Below are positions 49,111 through 60,137 of a stretch of DNA of 64,000 nucleotides, piece after piece. Position 1 is the stretch's first letter. The number at the start of each line of letters is the position of its first letter. The notes under the pieces were generated by a model. That model saw only the letters and a program-made list of their open reading frames with translations. It ran no database searches and had not been told where the DNA came from. The stretch lies in assembly GCA_029718625.1 (NCBI GenBank), contig CM056380.1, positions 39,559,608 through 39,623,607 on the forward strand. The letters are read 5' to 3'. Made by a program: the position numbers and the translations under genes. This DNA comes from Synaphobranchus kaupii (lineage: Eukaryota; Chordata; Actinopteri; Anguilliformes; Synaphobranchidae).

Positions 49111-49306
49111 TATTTAAACTTGGCTAGATGACCAGTGCGTCGAGGGTTACTGGACCGCAATTTGTGCTGTGTCTTGGTGATCTTCCCGCTGGCCGGTGTG
49201 ATTTGCAATAAACTTTTACTTAAACTCTAGTAAAGTGTTTGTTGTGTTGAGTGAGTTCCTGCATTGTCCTGACTTGGATTATTGAGTAAGAAGCCGGTTC
49301 CTAACA

Positions 49307-49328
49307 GTTTGGCGACGAGGATGGGATT
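49307..49328 (+). other. LTR element primer-binding site
   Basis: TTTGGCGACGAGGATGGG follows the LTR end directly, at the position where a tRNA primer binds in Gypsy-like elements. The exact tRNA was not determined. Confidence 0.6.
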
Positions 49329-50245
49329 TGGAAACAACTTCTGATTTGTATCAATGGAATCAACGAGAGGGTGAGTACAATTGGTTTTATACATAACTTA
49401 CCACCCTCATTAGGTGTTGAGTATTCTTGAACCAATTTTTAGAGGTGACTCCTAAATTTTGTAAGAAAGGAACAGTGTGGTCAGGACATGTTGTGAATGT
49501 CACATTTTGAAAGCTAGTGCGACACGAGTGTCATTTCCCGGGTGGCTGACGAGTGCATTGAGGCACTCTAAGGAGCATATAGTTCTCGAGAAGGCTAATT
49601 TTTAGATTGGCTATTTGACGTCAGGCATAAAGGCCATTGGTGTGATATCTGCGCAGATCTGTGTGTACGTGTACGTGCACATGTATGTGTGTGTGTCTGC
49701 AATTCTGAGAGCTTGAAGTCCGCTGCATTCTTCCTAGTCCTCTTGTGTCATAGATAAGCACAAAGCCTGAATAAATTGGCAACAGCCAGTAATAACAGGA
49801 AGTAAAGAAACCACCTTTTTGAAGTAAAACACATAAAGAACCTTGTGCAAAAACACAGTCATCCCCATTCTTGCTGATAATAAAGGTGGTCAGATAAGGA
49901 GGAGTGCAGGCATACTTGTGAGTGTGTGTGAGAGCGTGGAGAAATAAATCCTTTTAACTTCTTTGTGTTTGCAAACTGAATTTCTGAACATGGCAGGCAT
50001 GCTGAGCCGAGAAGGCAAGGGGGGAGTGGGAAATATGTTTTGCCATGAGATGAGGGACTTAGCATTGAGGACTGTGATGCCTCGATATAGCAAAGCAGAT
50101 AAGGCAAATCCCGCATACCCGCATAAGGCAAAGTATACATGGCATAAAATACATGACAAGTTTTGAAATGCATGCTAAAGTGTTCGAACACCCGCGCCTG
50201 TGTTTGTGACAAGCTGTTAGATTCTAACTGAATCTACTGCTACTA
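49329..50245. other. LTR-element interior or debris, no gag recognised
   Basis: Short frames lack gag motifs. TAATAAAGGTGGTCAGATAAGGAGGA near 49876 resembles 52027-52060 (ATAAGGGTGGCCTCATAAGGAGGA), suggesting an old internal repeat. Confidence 0.4.
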
Positions 50246-50696
50246 CAGTTGAAGTCGGAAGTTTACATACACTTACGTAGGTTGAAGTCATTAAAACTCA
50301 TTTTTAACCACTCCACAGATTTCATGTTAGCAAACTATAGTGTTGGCAAGTCAGTTAGGACATCTACTTTGTGCCTGACACAAGTAATTTTTTCCAACAA
50401 TTCTTTACAGATTATTTCACTTTTAATTCACTATATCACAATTCCAGTGGGTCAGAAGTTTACATACACTAAGTTGACTGTGCCTTTAAATTTTTAATAT
50501 TTGGTCTCATATCCTTTGGTTTTGCATGACATGACTTCCTGATGTCTGTGACCCAACAACATCAAAAGACTCTTGATATCTTATTTTCTGGTACTCTTAC
50601 AAGCGATACTATAATGTCTCTGCATTTGAATGGATCTCTATGGGAATTGGAGGGTGGGAATAGATTTAAGTGTATGTAAACTTCAGATTTCAACTG
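50246..50696 (+). mobile_element. Sleeping Beauty-like MITE, 451 bp
   Basis: CAGTTGAAGTCGGAAGTTTA at the left, and AGATTTCAACTG at the right, both flanked by TA. The left end has the two direct repeats; the right end is short. The interior holds the same transposase-tail scrap and palindrome half as at 9.1 and 30.2 kb. Confidence 0.85.
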
Positions 50697-50719
50697 TATG
50701 TAACTGGGTTTACCTCTAT

Positions 50720-51704
50720 GGGCTCTATTTTAATAAACCAAACGCAATGGTGAACACAAGAGTAAGCGCTTGGCGGTATCGCTCTGAGGGCGTGTCGGCG
50801 AGAAATTTGGTAATTTCATGACGGCAATCTTGGCGCATCTGATGGCGGTATTGCTAAAAGGCTGGGTTTAAATGTCCAAGGTGTGTCTCTATGGTAGCCA
50901 ATCAAATTGTTGTTCTCATGCTTTAAAAAAAGCCAGTTGGAACGCAATCGCTCCATGCAATTTCATAATGAGCAACCCAAACGCACTGGACCGTCAACGA
51001 CAAGAGCGATTTTCCGCACAGGAATCAGACATACTTGCAACAGAAGTACAGGCTAGGACTGTAGTAATTTATGGATCACAATCCACACCACCTCGTCTCC
51101 CAGAAGTTCGGAAGGCACGGGAGGAGGTGGCGAATGCATTAATTAGCCTACATTAGGTGATGTAGGCATAATTATGATTCAAATGGTAGGCTTATGATTC
51201 AACTGTGTCAATGTGTAATTTATATATTATAGGCTATTGGCCTACATGATCGCAAGTTTCTTGTAAGCTGTCCTGTTTTATTCTAGTAGTTTAAATTAAA
51301 ATTAATTAATTAATAATAATTATAGGCTATTTGTTCATTAAATGGAAGTGTAATGTTGGCATCACCTATAGACACTACATAGAACTACATGACTAATAAG
51401 TTGCCAAATTGCCAGAGTCTATTGCGTTGCCGCTAAGAGGTGGTTCCAGCTGATCATAACGCAATGGGTTTTCGTTGGTTCAAATTGTCACTGAGCCGAA
51501 AGTATTTTAGAACACGCCCCAGACAGCGCCACCCATCCCACTGCAGCGCAAGCGAAAGGATGTTATGTTGAGAATTTGTTGATCCTAGCGGTATTGCTGA
51601 GAAACGCCATAGCGCCAGTTTTAAGACATTGATGCTGTCAACAAGCTTGCGTTTGACTATACCGTCCCCTTGCGCTGGTTTGCGCCGGTTTGAAAATAGA
51701 GCCC
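50720..51704 (+). mobile_element. Harbinger-like element, 985 bp
   Basis: Ends GGGCTCTATTTT and AAAATAGAGCCC with TAT duplicated at each side. The interior carries a Myb/SANT-like frame (50872-51156). No DDE nuclease is present. Confidence 0.8.
50872..51156 (+). pseudogene. Myb/SANT-like protein of a Harbinger element, truncated
   Basis: A 94-codon frame; its second half, MSNPNALDRQRQERFSAQES, DILATEVQARTVVIYGSQST and PPRLPEVRKAREEVANALIS, resembles the DNA-binding Myb/SANT-like domain of Harbinger accessory proteins and NAIF1-type genes. It stops soon after the domain (normal proteins are several times longer). Cytoplasmic or nuclear function is doubtful; more likely a remnant. Confidence 0.6.
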
Positions 51705-52623
51705 TATGTGTAAAATAGGTGTGGATGGATTAGGCAAAATAGATACTTGAGGTATATACAGCAGTAAACCATAATCATAGTAGGCTGTGCTGTAATTAAC
51801 AAGTGCATGCTAAACAACTGATCAAGAGATATTGTTGAAACATTATTTTAGCTAAGGAGTGGAGTTGATGAAACTTCAGTGTTTAAGCTGGGTGAAGTGG
51901 AGGGCAAGAGCCCCTCCCGCTCATATTTTTAGTTCTGAGGTTGTGATATAGTATCTCTGAAGTACAGCAGACGATACACTCAAGAGTCTCGGTCTCTTGG
52001 TAGAGAATAGAATCCCCATACTCACTGACAATAAGGGTGGCCTCATAAGGAGGAAAGCAGGAATTACAGTGATAGTGGAGTGATAATTCGTTTTTTTTGA
52101 CAGTTGCAAAAAATAAATAAATAATAATAAATAAAATATGCATGCTGAGATCCTGGTGGATCAACCAACAAGCCAAAACAAAGTCTAAATCAGTTCTTAA
52201 GATTAAATAATTTTATTAAATGAAAAACAGTCAATTAGAATAATGACTTGAAATCATACATTCACTAATGAATGTAGGCTGACTATATATAATCTACAAA
52301 AGGGAAGACATTACACCAGACATTAATTTGAATATACCAGTAAAGAGAGAGATAAGCCAGAAATTGAAAATATTATTTACCCTCCAGGAACTGGAATGAA
52401 AGGAACCACCAGCACAAAAATGAAAGAGGACAAACTTATTCACCAACTCCAACTGAACTAACTTCTTTCCTTCAGCACACTCATAAATACCTCCACAGGA
52501 AGGCATCCCTGTCCTGATTGGGTTAATGTGTGAGAAGGGGGGGGGGGTAATTTATGGCAAAGACTGGCTGATCTTTGATGTTTGTGGGGGTGAGTGAGTG
52601 AGTTAGAGAGAGACAGAAGGAGG

Positions 52624-52624
<1 letters not shown>
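51705..52624. other. LTR-element interior or intron debris
   Basis: No recognised coding domain. AAATAAATAAATAATAATAA at 52110-52135. Confidence 0.35.

Positions 52625-52656
<32 letters not shown>
52625..52656 (+). repeat. homopolymer of 32 G
   Basis: An uninterrupted run of G, able in principle to form G-quadruplexes and prone to length errors in sequencing. Confidence 0.95.
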
Positions 52657-52657
<1 letters not shown>

Positions 52658-52830
52658 GCAAGAGATGGAGGAGCTGGGTAGTTCACTTATATCTAAATAT
52701 TAGATATCCTACACGCCCATCCGGAAGACAGAGACAATTCATACATTTCCTTTGCCCCTCCTGTCTCTCCAAGAGAAGAAGAAAAATGAGCTTGGAGCAT
52801 CCATCTCCATCAAAAGGGAGAATCTAGCTC

Positions 52831-53690
52831 TTACAAGTGTCCATTTTTTATTTCATTCAAAAAGGAGCCAAGATCTCTCCGCAGCTCCTGCAACTCATTA
52901 TTCCGCCCCGCCTGATTATGACCCACTATCTCCTCCTCCACTTCCCTAATCCTCCTCTCAATGTTCCCAATCACCCTTCTTTTTTCCCATGCTGAAAATG
53001 CTGCATGCTGTTGACAAAAGATCTTAATCTGAGTCTTCCCCATTTCCCACCACTGTCTAAGGGACTCAAACTCCCTTTTCCTGTCTCCACCTATCCCAAA
53101 ATTCTGCAAAAGCAGTACAAAAGGAGGCATCTTGTAATAGCTTTACATTGAATTTCCAGTATGCTGATTTCTGGGGACCTGGTGCAAGTGTCACGTGTCA
53201 TAATAATATGGTGATCAGAAAATGGCACTGGAAAAATACCCGCCTGTACCAATCTATTGTTATACTGCAGGGGAATATACACCCGGTCCAGCCTGGCTGC
53301 ACTGACCCGCTGCCCAACCACTCTCAACCATGTGTACCCTTTCTTTCTTGGATATTTGTTCCTCCAAGTATCTATAAAATCAAACTGCACCAGTAGATCA
53401 CCCAAAATCATAGCTGACCTTAAATGGGGTTCTTCCCCATTTCTATCAACATTAAAATCTACCGTGCAGTTCCAATCACCCCCCCATAATCAAAAAGCTG
53501 TCTTGCAGGATTTGTAGCAGCTCCTGCTTTAACTGTGCAAAAAGGCCTTCCCGGGCCTGACCAAAGCTACGCTCCCAAGCTATAGCATACATTCTGAATT
53601 TGTCTCGGTGTCTGCTGTTTGCGCTTGCCACTTCGCCACCCGACTCTGGAAAAAAAACAACTTTAAGTGAACTTGAAAATATCACAGCTG
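52831..53690 (-). pseudogene. Tx1/L1-like LINE endonuclease remnant
   Basis: The minus strand reads SSLKVVFFPESGGEVASANS, then LKQELLQILQDSFLIMGG and DWNCTVDFNVDRNGE (the GGDWN-type catalytic block), LLVQFDFIDTWRNKYPRKKG, YTWLRVVGQRVSAARLDRVY and FSDHHIIM, which is the AP-endonuclease C-terminal half with the SDH active-site His. It spans two or three frames, and continues into a coiled-coil-like linker (WEKRRVIGNIERRIREVEEE). No reverse transcriptase follows. Confidence 0.85.
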
Positions 53691-54010
53691 CACGTAGCTA
53701 TGCAGTGTAGGGACGTAAGCCTATAGCTACTTCCCACATAACGTCAACTTTCCACAACACCATTTAGGCTAAATGTATTTCCGTGTGTCTGGGTGTGCTT
53801 CACAAAGATATATAGGCTATTTTAGATAAATATTATTTTATAAAAAAAGAAGAAAAAAGAAATGGTTGTTATTTTAATTAATTTCCCCTCTCACCACGGG
53901 GTCCTGTGAAGTGCCAACAGATGCAGTTGGACATGGGACCACAACTTCAGTCACAGATGGGGATCCCTCCAGTGACGCGAGGACATTTGGTATATTGTTG
54001 ATTGTCATAA
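53691..54010. other. short AT-rich stretch
   Basis: Non-coding; GGGACCACAACTTCAGTCAC at 53935 begins a new repeat-like segment. Confidence 0.3.
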
Positions 54011-55243
54011 ATGGGGTTATCACATAATAAGATGGTACACCACCCTTGTTGTAATGTTGTAACGAGGAAAGGTACAGGTGGATTGGTGTGGAAAAATATG
54101 AGAGTATGGATTGTTACTGGTATGGTTGGGAGATTTAATAAAGTTTTTAGGAGATATATGGGGGCGAACTGGGTAAAGGCAGCAGCGGGACTGAAGGAAG
54201 ACGGTTGCCCCTCTGTGGAAGCAATTCACAAATTCGCTATTCATGCAGGAGGAGAGCTGACCATTAGATGTCCTCCTCCAGGGAAGCCCGGCTCCTGTCC
54301 TAAATAATAAGAAGCCCCAAGTTTGGTCGGGGAGCCCCTCCCAGCCATGGTAGGAGTATCGGTCCAACACTCTCAATTGTTGAATAAAGTGAATCATATA
54401 AAAATATGGTCACGTAGGAAAATCTATTCAAATGTTAGTGTCTAACAATGTTGCAAAGGTTACCTGTTTGTTACAATCCTGTATTAACCAGAAAATGCAG
54501 GGACTTATTGTCTGACATTGCTGCATGGGGAGGGGGTCATGGGGTCAGCAGCAAACACTAGTACTGTGGTTATAAATTTTAATAACAGGCTGAAATTTTG
54601 TTGGCAGATGGAACGGTGTCGGTGGCCAAGGGAGGGCTTTTCTAACCAGGCTACATGTCTTCTGGCTTCTGCTATGCATGATACAGGAGAAGCTATCTCT
54701 GTTATGCTCCACCATTTGTTAGATAGCAACCAATTGTTTGACAAAGCACTGCTCTGGGAGAATGCTCGCACCCGTAGAGTGGAGGTGTGTTATCAGGCCG
54801 GAATACAGTTCAGCGTGGAGATAGCGGCCCTGATAGGAGACCTGCTCGCTTCCCTGGTGCGGAGCTGGGTGAGAACTGCAGTTCTGGCTAACCGGAAAAT
54901 AGCATTAGGGGTGACGGCCAGGGAGGGGTCCCTATTGGAAATAGGGCTTTGCCAGAAGGATCCACAATGTTCAATATGTCATCATTGACAGTCATAAACA
55001 GATAGCTTTCTCCCAGGAGCAGTGTTCCACAATAGGGGGATGGGTGCTGTGCAATGCTCCCCAAGAATCAAGTCACCATCACTGGGACCTGATGTAGAAG
55101 TTAAAGGATTATCAAAATTTAATGGAGCTATAGCAGTGTGGGCAAACTCCCCCACTTGGTGTGGGGCGAGTCCTTTAGGTGCTTCGCAGCAACTTTGCAT
55201 GCTTACTTCATTAACCCTTCTGGCTCTTCTGTCTCTATCTTAG
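54011..55243 (+). other. unassigned open frames between LTRs
   Basis: Two adjacent plus frames, 54011-54307 (98 codons, Cys- and Pro-containing end TIRCPPPGKPGSCPK) and 54518-54988 (156 codons, with CHH at the end and an LLDSNQLFDKALLWENARTR helical stretch), have better composition than the surroundings. They sit upstream of the 3' LTR, in the place of late genes of an LTR element, but show no motif I can name. No splice sites or start context support a host gene. Confidence 0.3.
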
Positions 55244-55471
55244 TTGCTCCTGACGTCACCACCAACACCACTGTGTCATGCCACGCCCATTGGGAAATAG
55301 CTTTTAGGACAATGTAGAGCCTGTTTTTACACTCTTTTCTGTGGGTGGGTGAGGAAGAAGGTACCTGTGTTAAACAATGATTTAGAATAGCAGGTGAGAG
55401 CTGGCCGTTGGTGCCTGGGGTATAAATTGTGTGACTGGGGAGGGGAGCAGAGTGGATAGGTCGTGCCCGTG

Positions 55472-55489
55472 CCCCCCCCCCCCCCCCCC
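55472..55489 (+). repeat. homopolymer of 18 C
   Basis: Lies 76 bases upstream of the 3' LTR. Length is probably variable. Confidence 0.9.
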
Positions 55490-55565
55490 GTCCGGACATC
55501 AAGGTGCCCCGGCGTGTGACGTGTATTGGCTGTGACTAATGAAGTGTGTTGATGAACAAACCATG

Positions 55566-55792
55566 TGTTATTTGGGAACATTTAGAAGATAGGCCCTCAC
55601 CAATGATGTAAAAATGTGCGTCAAGCTCAAGGCCTCCGGGGGTATATAAGCTTGGCTAGATGACCAGTGCGTGGGTTACTGGACCGCAATTTGTGCTGTG
55701 TCTTTGTGATCTTCCCGCTGGCCGGTGTGATTTGTAATAAACTTTTACTTAAACTCTAGTAAAGTGTTTGTTGTGTTGAGTGAGTTCCTGCA
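55566..55792 (+). mobile_element. Gypsy-like 3' LTR, uninterrupted
   Basis: TGTTATTTGGGAACATTTAG to GAGTTCCTGCA, matching the split LTR at 47.4-49.3 kb closely. GGTATATAAGC is the probable TATA box and AATAAACTTTTACTT the polyadenylation signal. It lacks the last ~44 bp seen in the 5' copy (to CCTAACA), so is truncated or ends differently. Whether the two LTRs belong to one insertion is not proven: no gag or pol is visible between them. Confidence 0.78.
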
Positions 55793-55809
55793 CTAAATTA
55801 AAAAAAGAA

Positions 55810-57055
55810 AAAAATTATCTTTCAGAAGAAGGCCAGATGTCAGGAAAGTAGACACCTATTTACCCTAGGCAACACCGCCCTAGAATTATGATTACCTGGG
55901 ACTGAAAATCAGTGCCTCAGGAAACTTTGGTCTGGCAGTGAATGCACTTAAAGAGAAAGCCAGAAGATATGCAATAAAAATAAAATTCTAAAAAATAGAA
56001 ATCCCAATTAAATTCTGGTGCAAAATATTTGACAGTGTCATCCTGCCGATTGCAGTATATGGAAGTGAAGTATGGGGTCCACTCAGTCAGCAAGACTACA
56101 CTAGATGGGACAAGCATCCAATAGAAGCCCTGCATGCAGAATTTTGTTGAAATTTGCTAAATGTCCAAGGGAAAACATGCAAGGCAGAATTAGGCCGTTT
56201 CCCATTTTTAATGAATATCCAAAAAAGATCACTTAAATTCTGGATGCATCTTCAATCAAGTCCCTGTGATACATTACAATTTAAAGCATTCTAAACGCAA
56301 GAGCTAAGCCCCAAAAAGAGTCCCCTTAGTCAGCTGGTTCTGAAACGAACTAACCTTGTAATCACAAACACAGAAGAGTTACAGACCAGCAATGCTTACC
56401 AACCACAGATTAGAGTAAACCAAATCATCAAACAATACAAAAACTCATATTTGGAACATTGGGATGTAGAAACCAAATTGCAACACAAATTATAATGTTA
56501 TCGGGCCCTAAAAAACGAATACAATTTGGCTGATTATCTCTCCACTGTCAGAGATAGAAAGCAGAGACTGGTCCTTCCAAGTACAGGATCAGTGACCACA
56601 GTCTAGACATAAAAAATCTTGGTTCTCAAAAGAGCAAAGAATATGTGGTCACTATGGCAGGTAAGGTTGGGACAGAGATGCACTTCCTCCTAAATTTGGA
56701 GAAAAATACCAAAAGAAACCAAATTCCAAATGTTCTACTCCTAGATGAAAAAGAGAAATGGCCATTAATTCTAGGAGAGGGACAAAAGACACACCTTGCG
56801 GCACAATATGTGTCAGAATGCCATAGCCAGAGAGACAGTGGGTAACTGAAATACTGTTATATTTTTTCTGCATTGCCTTATTATTGTTGTTGCTATTACC
56901 ATATTGTTTTCTTTATTATAACCATATCTACCTACCTGTTCCATTTAAATTTGTTGGTATTTATTTTAACTACTCTTATTTCACCTGGTTTGGCAACATT
57001 GTAACAGTCTGTATGCAGTCATGCCAATAAAGCATTATTGAATAGAATTGAATTG
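55810..57055 (+). pseudogene. LINE remnant, C-terminal half and 3' end
   Basis: Plus frames read LGLKISASGNFGLAVNALKE, IFDSVILPIAVYGSEVWGPL and KCTHPIEALHAEFC-like pieces with stops, then AELGRFPFLMNIQKRSLKFW. The 3' end GTCATGCCAATAAAGCATTATTGAATAGAATTG is the terminus typical of this fish LINE and recurs inverted at 63.65 kb. Confidence 0.82.
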
Positions 57056-57059
57056 AGAG

Positions 57060-57195
57060 AGAGAGAGAGAGCAAATGAAAGAAAGTGAGGAAACAAGGGG
57101 GGAGAAAGCAAGGAGAAAAAGATAGAGGGAGATAAAGAGAGAGTAAAAGACAATGGAAATGCTTCATCAGATTCTTCTGTGTGGATTAGTGCACT
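57060..57195 (+). repeat. purine-rich (GA) tract
   Basis: GAGA repeats and AAAG-rich DNA follow the LINE end directly. Confidence 0.7.
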
Positions 57196-57350
57196 CATCA
57201 CTCAAATGCACTCATATATACACCCATCACTCAAATGCACTCATACTCACTCCACTCAAATACACTCATATCCACTCATCACTCAAATGCACTCATATAT
57301 ACTCATCACTCAAATTCATTCATATACACTCATCACTCAAATGCACTAGG
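57196..57350 (+). repeat. ~29-bp minisatellite
   Basis: ACTCATCACTCAAATGCACT with ATATACACTC recurs about five times. Confidence 0.85.
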
Positions 57351-57429
57351 CCCTTTGGTCTTGGAATCAAACAACTGGCATTTCCAAATTGGGGAGAAAA
57401 AGAAATGGAGAAAAGATTTGTATCAGCAG

Positions 57430-57549
57430 CCTTTTCCCTTACCCTGGGGAACACATAGGGGTGCAGCGGCCTTTTCCCTTACCCTGGGTAACACATAGGG
57501 GTGCAGTGGCCTTTTCGCTTACCCTGGGGAATTCATAGGGGTGTTCCTT
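57430..57549 (-). repeat. 40-bp tandem triplication of an exon 3' end and donor
   Basis: CCTTTTCCCTTACCCTGGGG starts at 57430, 57470 and 57510 (third copy CGCTT). On the minus strand each reads CCCCTATG(A/T)(A/G)TTC/ACCCAGG|GTAAG. The copy nearest the S1 exon is the in-frame donor. Confidence 0.93.
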
Positions 57550-57637
57550 ATCTCGGACCACGGACACAGAGATGGCGACTCCCGTCCAGGAAATGATGAA
57601 AAGGGCGTTGAATAACAGAAGAATCCAGGCTCCGAGT
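57523..57637 (-). CDS. trpn1: trpn1 exon: transmembrane segment S1
   Basis: A 115-bp exon with acceptor TTTACAG and donor CCCCAGG|GTAAGC. It encodes LGAWILLLFNALFIISWT, a hydrophobic S1 helix, then GVAISVSVVRDKEHPYEFPR in the S1-S2 extracellular loop. It ends in phase 0 and joins to DLWHVLIVFL. Its 3' border is the first of three tandem 40-bp copies, each carrying its own GTAAG donor; only the first keeps the reading frame. Confidence 0.88.
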
Positions 57638-57855
57638 CTGTAAAGAAAGATATGAGCCCTCATCCTGCCCTACAGTACTCCCATATTCCTGGAGTATCCA
57701 TGGCAACAAGACCCGGCAAAGCCAAGAGCTGGGGCCAGAGAATGGCCTCTTCAGCCAGCTAATTCAGAGAGACTATCTGCACTGATCACCTCAAACAAGG
57801 ACAGCCGTTCAAAAGTGGACACCAGCACCACCACAACAGACAGTTAGATCAGGTT
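57638..57855. other. trpn1 intron, non-coding
   Basis: Nothing recognised. Confidence 0.4.
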
Positions 57856-57867
57856 CACCATTTGACT

Positions 57868-58120
57868 GACTCCTGGAGACTGATCAGGACCGGACTGAGA
57901 CTGATCGGCACCTGACAGAGACTGATCAGTAACAGACAGAGACTGATCAGTAACAGACAGAGACTGATCAGGACCAGACTGAGACTGATCATCACCTGAC
58001 TGAGACTGATCAGTAACAGACAGAGACTGATCAGGACCAGACTGAGACTGATCATCACCTGACTGAGACTGATCAGTAACAGACTGAGACTAATCATCAC
58101 CTGACTGAGACTGATCAGAA
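57868..58120 (+). repeat. 21-bp minisatellite with 63-bp higher-order unit
   Basis: GAGACTGATCAGGACCAGACT-type 21-mers repeat about 12 times; three variants (AGGACCAGACT, ATCACCTGACT, AGTAACAGACA) alternate to give a 63-bp unit. Confidence 0.88.
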
Positions 58121-58235
58121 TCTGAGCCCCCGAAGCTTGAGTTACTGCAGCTGCAGGGTGTTGGGTGTGTGTGGGGCATATGAGCATCATGGGTGATGTT
58201 GAGCATCATACAACGAGGACCACAATGGAAATAAG

Positions 58236-59583
58236 TAGGGGTGGGAATCGCCGAGTAACTCACGATACGATACTATCACGATACGTTGCCCACGATAACG
58301 ATGGTATCACGATACAGCGATTCTGCGATTCTCAATACATTGCAAGACAATTCATCTACAATACATCACGATATCTGTGTAACTGAAGAAGAAAAAATAC
58401 CACAAAAGGCAAAAAGCAGGAATTATGTATTTATTCACTGCATTGTGGTGTCAGTTTCACAGAATTTGACAACTGAGATGAAACAATGTATACCATATTT
58501 CAACGACAACATATTTCTATTTTTTATCTGCATTTATTTATTCATCCCCCTTTCTCTATTGTAAATTATCGTTCTTGGTGTAAATGTCTGTTTGTGAATT
58601 GTAGAGAAATCTGTAGCAGCAGCGAACATTTTAAAACTTTACAACAAAGTATAAACATATCCTTTCTGTAATTATTTGTCAACTGTTTAAAACATTCATT
58701 GAAATGATATGTTGTTCCATGAGCCGAGGCCATTTTTGTTATTTGACATTTAAAATTTGAATGACCACAATCTCTTCACATGCTAAGATGAAAAAACACA
58801 GGGCCAAGTTACATTAAATAATTTAGGAAAGTTTGGATAGCATTGCTTTGGAATAGAGCTAGTTTAATTAGTGTGAGCTACAATAGGCAATATTGTTAGT
58901 TGTAACTTGACCACATTTTGATATCAATACTTTTAAAGGCAGGCCTAGTTTTTGCAATTTCGAATTAAGGACTCACATTGCTTTGCAGGCTATGCGTGAG
59001 TAACTTGGCATTTTTTTACGTTGAAAACTTATCTTTTGGTGAGATAATAACCATAACATAAGTAGCCTAATGTATTTAAATAAGTTTTTTTTTTAAACGT
59101 ACAAAAGAGTGTGTGTTTCTACACAGTAACAGCAATGTATTTTAGCCCTAAGTGCGATAATTGGTCACTGTGGAAATGTGGACTGTACGGGACTTTGGCG
59201 AAATGTAACAAGATAAACTCTTCACGGTTAATCTGAAAACAGCTGTAGCTCAATATACTGGTAAGTACTTGCTTTCCTAAACATATTTATACGAGAGATT
59301 TTGGAGAAAGAAAATGAGGTATCTTCTAAACCGAAAGTGCATCAGGTACAAAATTATTTTACTATGTTTTTTTCAAATATTATTGTTTCTATACGTGAAC
59401 ATGATTTTCTTAGCGTGTATAAACGGTGCATTTTATGCATTTTACAGTCTGTGGCTGTGGCGAATCCGTTTAGAGCGCCTGCATGGTTTAATAAAAATAT
59501 CGATATTTGGCGCCAGTGTATCGATAACGTATCGCAAGAAGTATGACGATATATTCCAGTATCGATATTTTGTCCCACCTCTA
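58236..59583. mobile_element. hAT-like element, 1348 bp
   Basis: Ends TAGGGGTGGGAATCGCCG and TATTTTGTCCCACCTCTA with the exact 8-bp duplication GAAATAAG (58228-58235, 59584-59591). Sub-terminal CGATAC/GTATCGATA motifs. The interior (about 58480-58990) matches the foldback element at 4.8-5.28 kb. Non-coding. Confidence 0.9.
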
Positions 59584-59721
59584 GAAATAAGTCATCATGA
59601 CTTCACTGTGTCTAATATCCTTGATAATTTCACTATATGTGTATAGTTGTTGCCTAAGGGCTACCAACCCTATGTACATTTTAACGTGTCAAATAAAATC
59701 GATCAATGAGTAGGTTCTTAC

Positions 59722-59813
59722 TTGCCGTACAGGTTCCACTTGACCGAGATCAGTTTCAGCACCACGGGGTGCATGATGAGTTCCAGTTTCTGCTGCCCCA
59801 CGATAAGGTCCAG
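59722..59813 (-). CDS. trpn1: trpn1 exon: pre-S1 helix
   Basis: A 92-bp exon, acceptor CTCTGCAG and donor GTAAGA. It encodes LDLIVGQQKLELIMHPVV and LKLISVKWNLYGK. The LIMHPVV-x-KLI-x-x-KW stretch is the pre-S1 segment lying under the membrane in TRPN/TRPV-type channels. It ends in phase 2; AA plus the first A of the next exon makes Lys (YGKLGAWI). Confidence 0.87.
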
Positions 59814-60108
59814 CTGCAGAGAGTCATCAGTCATCAACAGCCAATCATTCCTCAACCGAAGGGTCTATTGAATCATCTGCTGTCAATCATTAGCCTAAAT
59901 GCATCATGTTTCAGCCATCAATCAGCAAACCGACTGCATCTCCTGTTATCATCTGTCGTTTATCAACCAAAATACATCACATATAAACTGTTGATCATTG
60001 TGCATTAATTATGCATGAATCATCCCCAATGTGCCAGCATCTGATGTACATTTTTAGTTACCCATCAATCACTGCTTGTCTCACAGTGTGTCATTATAAA
60101 TGTCTTAC

Positions 60109-60137
60109 CGGTGATATGAGATCATTTGGATTCAACT
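60109..60137 (-). CDS. trpn1: trpn1 29-bp microexon (candidate)
   Basis: Between a TTATAG acceptor and a GTAAGA donor, 29 bases encode (x)AG followed by LNPNDLISP, and join in phase 0 to LDLIVGQQ of the next exon. The length and sequence fit the linker just before the pre-S1 helix. Both splice sites are good, but the incoming phase disagrees with the preceding exon by one base. Confidence 0.6.

Larger units (their letters stand above)
47412..49306 (+). mobile_element. Gypsy-like 5' LTR split by a MITE
   Basis: Starts TGTTATTTGGGAACATTTAG and ends CGGTTCCTAACA. Both halves (47412-47492 and 49111-49306) match the uninterrupted LTR at 55566-55792. The MITE is inserted within the TATATAAG box region. 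AATAAACTTTTACTT gives a polyadenylation signal near 49209. Confidence 0.78.

Noticed and set aside
57868..58120. Possible CRISPR-like array
   Set aside because: Contiguous 21-bp units with no unique spacers, in a vertebrate intron.
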